A stretch of 64,000 nucleotides of DNA from Alphaproteobacteria bacterium (GTDB lineage: Bacteria > Pseudomonadota > Alphaproteobacteria > Rhizobiales > Rhizobiaceae), in NCBI GenBank assembly GCA_024742485.1, contig JANSYK010000003.1:496001-560000 (forward strand), in the 5' to 3' direction. Under the pieces are notes generated by a model. That model was not told the DNA's origin, searched no databases, and worked only from the letters and a program-made list of their open reading frames with translations. Made by a program: the position numbers and the translations under genes. Positions 27,050 through 35,221 of this stretch are shown in pieces. Within the stretch, counting starts at the first letter, position 1. Each line of letters starts with the position of its first letter.

Positions 27050-28711
27050 TTACCGGTCTGCTGTCTCCCAGCGGGGATTGATCCAGGGCTCCATATTGGA
27101 GCGGGCAAGCGGCTGCCTTCCGAGGATATGATCCGATGCCTTTTCCCCAAGCATGATGGTAGGACCATTGAGATTGCCATTGGTGATCACCGGAAATGTG
27201 GAGGAATCTGCGACCCGCAGCCGGTCAACGCCGATCACTCTGCATTCCGGGTCGACAACGGCATCTGGGTCATCGGTCTGTCCCATTTTGCAAGTACCAC
27301 AGGGGTGATAGGCACTCTCTGCGTGCTGGGCGATGAAGGCGTCGATTTGCTCGTCGGAGCGGATTTCGGCACCGGGCGCAATTTCATTGCCGCGAAAGGC
27401 GTCGAAGGCCGATTGTGCAAACAACTCCCGGGTCAGGCGGATACAATGGCGAAAATCCTCCCAATCGGTCGGATCACTCATATAGTTGAACCGGATGATG
27501 GGGGCCGATTTCACGTCCGCCGACCGCAATGTGACATTGCCGCGCGACTTTGAACGCATCGGACCGACATGGGCCTGAAATCCATGGGACCTGGCGGCTG
27601 CCTTGCCATCGTAGCGGATCGCAATCGGCAGAAAATGATATTGAATGTCCGGGAATTTGATCCCGGCTCTGGACCGCAGAAAAGCCGCCGCCTCGAAATG
27701 ATTGGTTGTTCCCGGACCGGAGCGGAAAAACAGCCATTCCGCGCCAATCGCGGCCTTGGAAAACAGATTGAGTTTCGAATAGAGCGTGATCGGCTGGGTA
27801 CACTCCTGCTGAACATAGAGCTCCAGATGGTCCTGGAGGTTGGAACCGACGCCACGTCGGTTCGCAATCGGTTCGATCCCGTGATCCTTCAGATGCGAGG
27901 CCGGACCGATGCCGGACAACATCAGCAGTTTGGGTGAATTGAAGGCCGATGCGGCAACAATGACTTCGCGTGCGGCGTGGATCACCTCGACTTTGCCAGC
28001 CCGTTCGATTTCGACGCCGATCGCCCGACCGTCTTCGATGACGATCCGGCGGGCGAAGCATTTGACCAGATCGAGGTTTGGCCGCTTGAGCGCCGGTTTC
28101 AGATAGGCATTGGCGGCGGACCAGCGTTTGCCCTGATGGATCGTCTGTTCCATCAGGCCAAACCCCTCCTGCTTCTGCCCGTTATAGTCATCGGTGACCT
28201 CGAACCCGGCCTGCCGGCCGGCTTCGATGAAACTGTTGAACAAGGGATTGTTTGCCTTGCCACGGCGAACATGCAGCGGCCCGGACCGTCCACGCCAGCC
28301 GTCCTGACCGCCATGCGAGGTTTCCATTTTCTGAAAATAGGGCAGAACATCCGCATAGGACCAACCGGTCGCTCCGGCTTTGTCCCAGGCGTTGAAATCC
28401 TCGGCGTGTCCGCGCACATAGACCATGCCGTTGATCGACGATGAGCCGCCAATCACCTTTCCACGCGGCGCGGCCAGGCGTCGCCCGGCCAGGTGCGGTT
28501 CCGGCTCGGTCTCATAACCCCAATCGTACATCCCCATATTCATGGGGTAGGAGAGGGCTGCCGGCATCTGAATGAACGGTCCCGCATCCGTTCCTCCATA
28601 CTCCAGAACGAGGACGGAGTTTCGCGGGTCCTCGGAAAGCCGATGGGCGATGACTGATCCGGCTGATCCGGAACCGATGATGACAAAATCCGCTTGCATG
28701 GTTGTACTCAT
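27050..28711 (-). CDS. betA: Choline dehydrogenase-like GMC oxidoreductase
   Basis: A 553-residue FAD enzyme of the GMC family. The ADP-binding motif is [15 protein letters not shown], signature 1 is [21 protein letters not shown], signature 2 follows in [18 protein letters not shown], and the catalytic His lies in [12 protein letters not shown] with the Asn in [17 protein letters not shown]. BetA oxidises choline to betaine aldehyde at the membrane. It lies directly behind choline-sulfatase, so choline as substrate is well supported. The betaine aldehyde dehydrogenase gene betB and the regulator gene betI of the usual operon are not next to it. Confidence 0.88.
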   Translation of the reverse strand: MSTTMQADFVIIGSGSAGSVIAHRLSEDPRNSVLVLEYGGTDAGPFIQMPAALSYPMNMGMYDWGYETEPEPHLAGRRLAAPRGKVIGGSSSINGMVYVRGHAEDFNAWDKAGATGWSYADVLPYFQKMETSHGGQDGWRGRSGPLHVRRGKANNPLFNSFIEAGRQAGFEVTDDYNGQKQEGFGLMEQTIHQGKRWSAANAYLKPALKRPNLDLVKCFARRIVIEDGRAIGVEIERAGKVEVIHAAREVIVAASAFNSPKLLMLSGIGPASHLKDHGIEPIANRRGVGSNLQDHLELYVQQECTQPITLYSKLNLFSKAAIGAEWLFFRSGPGTTNHFEAAAFLRSRAGIKFPDIQYHFLPIAIRYDGKAAARSHGFQAHVGPMRSKSRGNVTLRSADVKSAPIIRFNYMSDPTDWEDFRHCIRLTRELFAQSAFDAFRGNEIAPGAEIRSDEQIDAFIAQHAESAYHPCGTCKMGQTDDPDAVVDPECRVIGVDRLRVADSSTFPVITNGNLNGPTIMLGEKASDHILGRQPLARSNMEPWINPRWETADR

Positions 28712-28832
28712 TTGTGCCGCTTTGAGGTCATGGATTGCCGATGCCGAGCGGAGTGCCGCCCGCCGGCTCGTCGATCATGGTCCCGTCGCTGAGTTGGGAA
28801 TTGAAAGATTGTTTTTGCATGGTGCCGTCCCG

Positions 28833-30359
28833 CTACTCGCCTCGCGGAAAGCGCTGGCTCTCTTCCAGCTCGTTCAGGTCCATGTGATTTCGCATGTAGC
28901 GCTCGGATGCCTTTTGCAGCGGCTGATAGTCCCAGGGATAATGAGCGCCGTTGCGCAGGGCTTCGTAAACCACCCATCGGCGTGCCTGGCTTTCGCGAAC
29001 AGAGGCATCGAAACTCTCCATGTCCCAGCGTGCCCTGGCCTGGTTCAGAAACGCACCGACGCGTTCGGCATTGGCCTGATCCTGTGCAAGATTGACCTGT
29101 TCAGCAGGGTCATCGTGCAGGTCGAAGAGTTGCGGCGGATCAATTTCACAATGAACGAATTTGTGACGACCCTCGCGGATGCAGACAAGAGGTGCATAGG
29201 AGCCCTCTGCAGCATATTCCATCAACACAGATGACTGCCGGCGCTCGCCCGCCAGAACCGGCAACAGGCTCTCGCCGTCGGTCCAGGGCTTCACGTCTTC
29301 CAGGTCAGCGCCGGCAAGGTCGGCCAGTGTCGGTGTGACGTCGAGGTTCGAAACCGGCGCATCGATACGCGCAGGCGCGATGTCAGGTCCGCAGATCATC
29401 AAAGGTACGCGGGAGGAGCCTTCGAAAAAGCTCATCTTGAACCACAGACCGCGCTCGCCCAGCATGTCGCCATGGTCGGAGCAAAAGGCAATAACCGTGT
29501 CGTCGAGCATCCGTGTCCGGGTCAGGACATCGATCAGTTCACCGACCTTGTCGTCCAGGTAGGAGATATTGGCGAAATAGCCGCGGCGCGCGCGCCGCAC
29601 ATGGTCTGGCTGTATGTCGAACTTCCGGTAGTCATTGGCCTGATACAGACGCTGTGAGTGCGGATCCTGGTCGTCAAATTCAATCGGCGCAATCGCCGGA
29701 TCGAGATACGGACAATCCTCGTAAAGGTCCCAATAACGGCGCCGGGCAACGTAGGGATCGTGCGGATGCGTAAAGGAGACCGTCAAGCACCAGGGGCGGG
29801 CTCCAGGATCATCGGATTGACGGGCCAGTTGATAGAGCTTCTGGGTGCCGTGGAACGCGACCTCATCGTCATATTCCATCTGGTTGGAGGTTTCCGCGAC
29901 ACCAGCACCCGTGACCGAACCGAGATTGTGATACCACCAGTCGATGCGCTCGCCTGGTTTGCGGTAGTCCGGGGTCCAGCCGAAATCGGCAGGGTAGATG
30001 TCTGTTGTCAGGCGGTCTTCGAACCCGTGCAACTGGTCCGGACCAACAAAATGCATCTTGCCAGACAGGCAGGTGTAGTAGCCCTGCCGCCGCAGATGAT
30101 GGGCATAGGTGGGGATGTCCGACGCAAACTCGGCGGCGTTGTCGTAAACCCGCGTCCGGCTGGGCAATTGTCCAGACATGAAGGATGCCCTGCCGGGCGC
30201 ACACAAAGGAGAGGCGGTGTAGTTGTTGACAAACCGCGCAGAACGCGTCGCAAGCGCTTTCAGGTTTGGCGCATGGAGCCAGTCTGCCGGCCCGTCGGGA
30301 AACAACGTGCCATTGAGCTGATCGACCATGATGATCAGTATGTTCGGCCCCTTGCCCAT
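28833..30359 (-). CDS. betC: Choline-sulfatase
   Basis: A 508-residue alkaline-phosphatase-fold sulfatase that releases choline from choline-O-sulfate. The metal and active-site start is NILIIMVDQLNG. The formylglycine motif is PLCAPGRASFMSG, in which the Cys becomes the catalytic formylglycine. Further ligands are in SFTHPHDPYV and FCSDHGDMLGERGLWFKM, and a choline-sulfatase-type C-terminal tail (RWVVYEALRNGAHYPWDYQPL) is present. It is the first gene of a betC-betA operon and begins about 70 bases downstream of a BetI-type palindrome. Confidence 0.95.
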   Translation of the reverse strand: MGKGPNILIIMVDQLNGTLFPDGPADWLHAPNLKALATRSARFVNNYTASPLCAPGRASFMSGQLPSRTRVYDNAAEFASDIPTYAHHLRRQGYYTCLSGKMHFVGPDQLHGFEDRLTTDIYPADFGWTPDYRKPGERIDWWYHNLGSVTGAGVAETSNQMEYDDEVAFHGTQKLYQLARQSDDPGARPWCLTVSFTHPHDPYVARRRYWDLYEDCPYLDPAIAPIEFDDQDPHSQRLYQANDYRKFDIQPDHVRRARRGYFANISYLDDKVGELIDVLTRTRMLDDTVIAFCSDHGDMLGERGLWFKMSFFEGSSRVPLMICGPDIAPARIDAPVSNLDVTPTLADLAGADLEDVKPWTDGESLLPVLAGERRQSSVLMEYAAEGSYAPLVCIREGRHKFVHCEIDPPQLFDLHDDPAEQVNLAQDQANAERVGAFLNQARARWDMESFDASVRESQARRWVVYEALRNGAHYPWDYQPLQKASERYMRNHMDLNELEESQRFPRGE

Positions 30360-30425
30360 TTCTCATTCCTCTATGTGAAGCGAACGTCCGGTTTTCGGAT
30401 CGGTACACGACCACAAATTATTTTT

Positions 30426-30443
30426 ATTTGAACGTTCATTCAA
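30426..30443. promoter_or_regulatory. Candidate BetI operator upstream of betC
   Basis: ATTTGAACGTTCATTCAA contains the perfect 10-bp palindrome TGAACGTTCA flanked by AT-rich bases, the pattern expected for the TetR-type repressor BetI. It lies about 70 bases before the betC start. No betI gene is in the window, so the regulator would act from elsewhere. Confidence 0.6.
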
Positions 30444-30564
30444 GAAAAAACTACGATTGAGGCGGGATGATTTTTGCCGCTTGTATCAGCTTGCTCGGTG
30501 AGCGGTGCGGCGAGATATGTTGCATCGCAGCAGAAATATTGTTAAAGGTTGAACAGAATTGAAT

Positions 30565-30598
30565 GGCACACCGCAAAGCCATATATTACAGGTGTGCC
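30565..30598. promoter_or_regulatory. Inverted repeat upstream of the thiolase gene
   Basis: Arms GGCACACC and GGTGTGCC are perfect over 8 bp and separated by 18 bases, about 80 bases before the thiolase start. It could be a dimer-binding operator or a leader hairpin; no T-run follows. Confidence 0.4.
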
Positions 30599-30678
30599 GG
30601 GACCTGCACGGATCGGATGAGCACCCCCCGGGGAGCACCTGATAATCGCCACCCTCGGAGTGGAATTGGAGAACAACC

Positions 30679-31845
30679 ATGGCAGCATGCATCACCGGAT
30701 GGGCGCATTCTCAATTCGGAAAGTGGCCTGACGAAACCGTTGAAAGCCTGATCGTTGGCGTTGCGCGGCAGGCAATCGAACATGCCGGGCTCGAGCCGAC
30801 CGATATTGACGAGATTGTTCTGGGCCACTTCAATGCAGGTTTCAGCAAACAGGACTTTACCGCCAGCCTGGTGTTGCAGGCCGATGATACATTGCGGTTC
30901 AAACCGGCGACCCGCGTGGAAAATGCATGCGCAACCGGATCGGCGGCCATTCACCAGGGGCTGAAAACCATCAAGGCAGGGGATGCGAAGAATGTACTCG
31001 TTGTCGGTGTCGAACAGATGACGACAACCCCCGGTCCGCAGATTGGCGAGAACCTGCTCAAGGCCTCCTATTTGCCGGAGGATGCCGATATCCCCGCGGG
31101 ATTTGCCGGTGTATTCGGTCAGATCGCCGATGCCTATTTTCAGCGCCATGGTGACCAGTCCGACGCACTGGCGGCTTTGGCGGCAAAAAACCACAAAAAC
31201 GGTGTTGGCAATCCCTATGCCCAGATGCGCAAGGATCTGGGTTACGAGTTCTGCCGCAATGAGAGTGACAAGAATCCGTTCGTCGCCGGACCCTTGAAAC
31301 GGACCGACTGCTCCCTGGTCTCGGACGGTGCGGCAGCCATCGTCTTGACCGACATTGAGTCGGCCATGCAGGCGCCTCGCGCGGTGCTGTTCCGTGCCGC
31401 CGAGCATGTGCAGGATTTTCTGCCAATGTCAAAGCGCGATATCATTCTTTTTGAAGGATGCAAGATCGGCTGGCAAAAGGCGCTCAAAAACGCCGGTGTT
31501 GCACTTGATGATCTTTCATTTGTCGAGACTCATGACTGTTTCACCATCGCAGAATTGATCGAATATGAGGCGATGGGTCTGGCGAAACCGGGCGAGGGTG
31601 GCGCGCTGGCGCTATCCGGCGAGACACAGAAAGAGGGCCGGCTCCCGGTCAATCCCTCTGGCGGTCTGAAGGCGAAGGGGCATCCCATTGGTGCAACCGG
31701 CGTGTCCATGCATGCCCTGACGGCCATGCAGCTCTGTAACGAGGCCGGTGACATTCAGATTGCGGATGCCAAGCTGGGCGGGATCTTCAACATGGGGGGC
31801 GCGGCGGTCGCAAACTATGTCTCGATCATGGAACGGGTGCGCTAG
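30679..31845 (+). CDS. Thiolase family protein (SCP2/acetyl-CoA acetyltransferase-like)
   Basis: A 388-residue thiolase-fold protein. The nucleophilic Cys is in RVENACATGSAAIHQG. The second-half motifs are HDCFTIAELIEYE and the C-terminal GHPIGATGVSMHAL with the catalytic His. The spacing, and the HDCF in place of the usual NEAFA motif, put it in the SCP2-like branch. That branch is often linked to degradation of branched or odd acyl chains rather than simple acetoacetyl-CoA. It stands alone on the plus strand, convergent with the reductoisomerase-like gene 10 bases away, so no pathway can be named. Confidence 0.87.
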   Translation: MAACITGWAHSQFGKWPDETVESLIVGVARQAIEHAGLEPTDIDEIVLGHFNAGFSKQDFTASLVLQADDTLRFKPATRVENACATGSAAIHQGLKTIKAGDAKNVLVVGVEQMTTTPGPQIGENLLKASYLPEDADIPAGFAGVFGQIADAYFQRHGDQSDALAALAAKNHKNGVGNPYAQMRKDLGYEFCRNESDKNPFVAGPLKRTDCSLVSDGAAAIVLTDIESAMQAPRAVLFRAAEHVQDFLPMSKRDIILFEGCKIGWQKALKNAGVALDDLSFVETHDCFTIAELIEYEAMGLAKPGEGGALALSGETQKEGRLPVNPSGGLKAKGHPIGATGVSMHALTAMQLCNEAGDIQIADAKLGGIFNMGGAAVANYVSIMERVR

Positions 31846-31855
31846 AACCGGTGGG

Positions 31856-32839
31856 TTACCGGCGCCCCAGCCGTTTGTAGAGCGCACGCTCTTCAATCAT
31901 CATCGGGTCCTCGCGCATCCTCTTGTATCCGGCTTCTAGTTCCGCAGACCCGTTTTCCTGGACTTCGGTCCACTTGGCCGCGAAGCGCCCATCCTTGATC
32001 TTGGCGATCACTTCACGCAGGCGTTCCTTGTCTGCTTCCTCGGCTTCGGGAGAGGGGCGGCCATAGACGATCTGCCCGAATTGGCTGGTGCGCGAATGCA
32101 GTTTCATCTGTTCGAAAAGGCCCATTTCCATCATGTAGTCGGCCGCTTCCCGCAGCTCGCCGGATGCGTAGAGTTCCAGCATCACGGCTTCCGGGCTGCA
32201 GCCGGCTTCGGTCAGTGCCTCGTAGCCGCGGCGAACCGCATGCAGATACCCCGACTGCTCGGCAAACAGGTCGACGACCGTTTCTTCCTCAAAGCTTGAC
32301 TCGATAACGCCCATCAACGTTGAGCCCACCGCTTTCGAAAGGGCGATCAACACATCATGGGCATTTCCGGTTGCATCCTGGTGAACGGCTACCAGACTTG
32401 GATATCCCGTGCCGTCGACAAATTTTTCGCGCACGCCGCGGCCGATCATGCGCGGTGCGATCATCACGACATTGATGTCGGCGCTCGGTTTGATTTTCTC
32501 GAAATAGATATTGTATCCACTGGCAAAGACCAGCGTGTTGCCGGCAACCAGACCGGGTTCGATGTGATCTGCCATGACCTGCGGCATGATTTCATCGGGA
32601 ACGAGTATGAACAGGATGTCGGCCCGGCGCGCTGCTTCGACGAGTGGCAGGGTTTCGAACCCGTCTTCCATCGACTGCTCGGCAGATGAATCGGATCGCG
32701 AACCGACAATGACTGTCGCGCCATTGTCGCGCATATTGAGCGCCTGGCTTCGCCCCTGATTGCCGTAACCGAAAATGCCGATCGTCTTGCCATCCAACAG
32801 CGACAGATCGCCATCATCGTCGAAATACCATTGTGCCAT
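31856..32839 (-). CDS. Ketol-acid reductoisomerase-like protein with altered active site
   Basis: A 327-residue protein with the class I KARI layout. The N-terminal NADPH domain has IGIFGYGNQGRSQALNMRDNG, and the C-terminal helical domain has Mg ligands Asp190 and Glu194 (VVDLFAEQ), the Glu cluster around EAVMLELYASGE, and SRTSQFGQ. Two residues essential in true IlvC are changed: the catalytic His107 is Ser (FASGYNIYF) and Lys130 is Arg (MIAPRMIGRG). Loss of valine/isoleucine synthesis activity is therefore possible, and it may use another 2-keto acid or 2-hydroxy acid. GGAGG precedes the ATG. It is not near other ilv genes. Confidence 0.8.
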   Translation of the reverse strand: MAQWYFDDDGDLSLLDGKTIGIFGYGNQGRSQALNMRDNGATVIVGSRSDSSAEQSMEDGFETLPLVEAARRADILFILVPDEIMPQVMADHIEPGLVAGNTLVFASGYNIYFEKIKPSADINVVMIAPRMIGRGVREKFVDGTGYPSLVAVHQDATGNAHDVLIALSKAVGSTLMGVIESSFEEETVVDLFAEQSGYLHAVRRGYEALTEAGCSPEAVMLELYASGELREAADYMMEMGLFEQMKLHSRTSQFGQIVYGRPSPEAEEADKERLREVIAKIKDGRFAAKWTEVQENGSAELEAGYKRMREDPMMIEERALYKRLGRR

Positions 32840-32946
32840 ATCATCCTCCGGTTCTGACCCGGATAGGCAGTAACGATCAGGACCCGGACAGACAAGTGTC
32901 CGGGCTGATCATGCCACTGCAATGTCAAAGAGTTCGGAGGCAATAT

Positions 32947-32982
32947 CAAAAAGGCTGCCCGCCAGGTGGATTGGCGGACAGC
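32947..32982 (-). terminator. Rho-independent terminator of the ArsR/AHSA1 operon
   Basis: On the minus strand the stem GCTGTCCGCC/GGCGGGCAGC (one mismatch in the arms) with a 9-nt loop is followed by CCTTTTTG. It lies about 40 bases beyond the AHSA1 gene stop. Confidence 0.8.
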
Positions 32983-33021
32983 TTCATTTGTTCCAAGTAA
33001 TAGGGAACGATCCTTGGTGTC

Positions 33022-33519
33022 CTATGCCTGCAATTCGGCGAGGATTTCGTCGATGATGGCATAACCGCCACCCCAGCCTTTGCCCATCCCAGCCATCTTC
33101 TCGGCAAAACAGGCGATCTCCGCTTCCGTTGCGTCCATTGGAATTTGGCTGAGCCGGACATTTGTCGTATTGCCGGCTTCCTCGAATGTCACGGTGGTCA
33201 ACAGCAGGCGCGGCCAGTCGGCCATCATTGGATTGGTCATTGGGTTCCAATCCGAATCCGTCGAGGAGTGATGATGCCAGACCATCTTCTCCGGCTCCGA
33301 TACCTCCTGAAAAACGACTTTCTGATACTGGGAATTGCCGCCCCATTTCATTTCGTTGAGCCACACACCTCCGGGTTTCAGGTCGAACTTGTGAATAATG
33401 GTTTCGATGCCGGGCCCATACCAGCGTTGCAGCAGTTCGGGATCAGTCCAGGCCCGCCATACCATTTCACGGGGCGCGTCGAAAACGCGGTCGAGTACGT
33501 ATTCCGGCAAATCACTCAA
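33022..33519 (-). CDS. SRPBCC (AHSA1-like) domain protein
   Basis: A 165-residue START-like protein of the AHSA1/polyketide-cyclase type. It begins YVLDRVFDAPREMVWRAWTDPELLQRWYGP, the usual opening of the family, and ends with MGKGWGGGYAIIDEIL. Such proteins hold a hydrophobic cavity but have no settled general function. The gene overlaps the ArsR-type regulator gene by eight bases. That pairing is very common in bacteria and suggests a regulator/ligand-handling pair under autocontrol. Confidence 0.9.
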   Translation of the reverse strand: MSDLPEYVLDRVFDAPREMVWRAWTDPELLQRWYGPGIETIIHKFDLKPGGVWLNEMKWGGNSQYQKVVFQEVSEPEKMVWHHHSSTDSDWNPMTNPMMADWPRLLLTTVTFEEAGNTTNVRLSQIPMDATEAEIACFAEKMAGMGKGWGGGYAIIDEILAELQA

Positions 33520-33883
33520 TGTTTCTATCCTTTTCTTCGGCCCGTTTCATGTCCGCGAGCACAGTGTCAAGTTGGTCGAAATTCGCGCCCCAAAAGGCGC
33601 TGAAATCGGCGAGCCAATCGAATGCGGCCGCCATTTTCTCTGCCTTCAATCGTGCTGGTCGGCGCTGCTGGTCCACATCCCTTTCGATCAGTCCGGCCCG
33701 TTCAAGCACTTTCAGGTGCCGTGAAACCGCCGGCTGGCTCATAGCGAACGGCTCTGCGATTTCATTCACCGAAGCCTGCCCATCGGCAAGACGGGAAAGA
33801 ATTGCCCGACGGGTCGGATCGGCCAGTGCTGAAAAAATGGCGTCCAGGTTCGGTTGCTTAATTGTATAACCAGTCATTTCCAT
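33512..33883 (-). CDS. ArsR family transcriptional regulator
   Basis: A 123-residue winged helix protein. The HTH is clear: LDAIFSALADPTRRAILSRLADG, then VNEIAEPFAMSQPAVSRHLKVLERAGLIER. There is no metal-binding Cys cluster, so it is not a classical metal sensor. The start may be ATG at 33883 or at 33877; neither has a clear ribosome-binding site, and a perfect palindrome covers the first. It overlaps the AHSA1-like gene and is divergent from galE. Confidence 0.88.
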   Translation of the reverse strand: MEMTGYTIKQPNLDAIFSALADPTRRAILSRLADGQASVNEIAEPFAMSQPAVSRHLKVLERAGLIERDVDQQRRPARLKAEKMAAAFDWLADFSAFWGANFDQLDTVLADMKRAEEKDRNIE

Positions 33884-33897
33884 AACAATATTGTTAT
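33882..33897. promoter_or_regulatory. ArsR autoregulatory palindrome
   Basis: ATAACAATATTGTTAT is a perfect 16-nt palindrome that overlaps the first possible ArsR start codon. AT-rich sites of this type at the start of an arsR/AHSA1 operon are the usual autorepression operators. It may also affect galE on the other side, whose start is 150 bases away. Confidence 0.8.
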
Positions 33898-34046
33898 ATA
33901 AAGAGACGGTAGAGTCAACACGCTTGATCAGGCAGCTGCGGCAGGCCGCTCCAACCAGTCGATTTGAACAATTATCCACCAGACAAACCCGCATCGCAGG
34001 CACTTCCTTTGCTATAAGGACTGACGAATCAATCCGGAGGTACGCG

Positions 34047-35033
34047 ATGTCCATTCTGGTGACCGGAGGCGCCGGTTATATTGGCAGCCATATGGTCTGG
34101 CGCTTGCTCGACAGTGGCGAGGATGTCGTTGTGCTTGATCGCCTGTCGACCGGTTTTGAGTGGGCCGTGCCGAAGGAGGCAAAACTTGTTGTTGGCGATG
34201 CGGGAGACCCGGATTGTATCTCAAGCCTCCTTGCAGATCACGATATCGAAGCGGTGATTCATTTCGCCGGTTCTATTGTCGTTCCCGAATCCGTTTCCGA
34301 TCCGTTGGGCTACTATCTCAACAACACGGCCAAGACGCGCACCTTGCTGGAAGCCTGTGTGAATGCCGGAATGGCCAATTTCATCTTTTCGTCCACAGCG
34401 GCGGTCTATGGAACGCCAGATTCGATACCCGTCAGCGAAGAAGCCGCCCTTCGGCCGGAATCGCCCTATGGCATGTCCAAACTGATGATTGAATACATGC
34501 TCAGCGATGTCGCCGTGGCCCATCCGTTGCGCTATGCGGCGCTGCGCTACTTCAACGTGGCCGGTGCCGACCCGGCAGGCAGGACCGGGCAGTCCACGCA
34601 CAATGCCACCCACCTGATCAAGGTCGCCACGCAGGCAGCCCTGTCAAAACGCACGCATATGGATGTCTACGGCACCGACTATCCGACCGCCGACGGCACT
34701 TGCATCCGGGACTACATCCACGTGACCGATCTCGTCGAAGCCCACTATCTGGCCCTGAAGCATCTGCGCACAGGGAGCGGAAATCTCGTTGCCAATTGCG
34801 GGTATGGGCGCGGATATTCGGTGCTGGAAGTGGTTGATGCAGTAAAGGCGGCAAGCGGCAATGATTTTGCGGTCCATTTGGTCGATCGCCGGCCGGGTGA
34901 CGCCGTTACCATTGTTGCCGATTCCGATCGGCTGAAGGACACGCTGAAGTGGACACCGCAGCATGACGACCTCGATGAAATCGTCTCTCATGCGTTGGCC
35001 TGGGAAGCGGCACTGGCGCGCCGCAACACGTAG
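34047..35033 (+). CDS. galE: UDP-glucose 4-epimerase
   Basis: A 328-residue extended short-chain dehydrogenase that interconverts UDP-glucose and UDP-galactose for polysaccharide synthesis. The NAD motif is LVTGGAGYIGSHMVW. The catalytic Ser/Thr is in FIFSSTAAVYGTP and the YxxxK is in SPYGMSKLM. Family-typical segments are YFNVAGADPAG, YGTDYPTADGTCIRDYIHVTD and RRPGD. The ATG at 34047 follows CCGGAGG. A long frame extension upstream to 33891 overlaps the ArsR operator and is rejected. The repeated 85-nt element begins 11 bases after its stop. Confidence 0.95.
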   Translation: MSILVTGGAGYIGSHMVWRLLDSGEDVVVLDRLSTGFEWAVPKEAKLVVGDAGDPDCISSLLADHDIEAVIHFAGSIVVPESVSDPLGYYLNNTAKTRTLLEACVNAGMANFIFSSTAAVYGTPDSIPVSEEAALRPESPYGMSKLMIEYMLSDVAVAHPLRYAALRYFNVAGADPAGRTGQSTHNATHLIKVATQAALSKRTHMDVYGTDYPTADGTCIRDYIHVTDLVEAHYLALKHLRTGSGNLVANCGYGRGYSVLEVVDAVKAASGNDFAVHLVDRRPGDAVTIVADSDRLKDTLKWTPQHDDLDEIVSHALAWEAALARRNT

Positions 35034-35043
35034 AGATCTCTGT

Positions 35044-35128
35044 ACGTTTTGTCAGAAACGCGACAGCGGCATCCGGCGTTGATTTCATGGTGACACGCAG
35101 CTTTTGCCGATTGCGTCAAAACCTGAAT
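35044..35128 (+). repeat. Dispersed 85-nt structured element, copy 2
   Basis: Partner of 26871-26955, the same length and same orientation. In the left stem-loop the distal arm reads GACAG against TTGTC, so one of its changes keeps pairing as a G-U wobble. The right stem TTTTG/CAAAA is unchanged. It lies 94 bases beyond the stop of the gene ending at 35222, almost the same distance as copy 1 from the betA stop. Confidence 0.7.
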
Positions 35129-35170
35129 GTCTGCAAGTGAACAAAACGCCGTAACCGGCAAGAAAGACTC

Positions 35171-35200
35171 GAAAAATCGGGCGCGAACATCGCGCCCGAT
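35171..35200 (-). terminator. Rho-independent terminator of the exported Tyr/Pro-rich protein gene
   Basis: Perfect 11-bp stem ATCGGGCGCGA/TCGCGCCCGAT with a 3-nt loop. On the minus strand it is followed by TTTTTC. It lies 22 bases beyond the gene stop at 35222. Read in the plus direction it has no T-run. Confidence 0.85.
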
Positions 35201-35221
35201 CGGTGGCCGTTGGTGGGCCTG

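Larger units (their letters stand above)
30360..30678 (+). other. Divergent intergenic region between betC and the thiolase gene
   Basis: These 319 bases hold no gene that I can support. They contain the BetI-type palindrome near betC, a long-looped inverted repeat nearer the thiolase gene, and the ribosome-binding sites of both genes (GGAG at about 30667 for the thiolase). Confidence 0.6.

Noticed and set aside
33891-34046. N-terminal extension of galE
   Set aside because: It would run over the ArsR operator. The standard GalE N-terminus begins at 34047 with CCGGAGG upstream.
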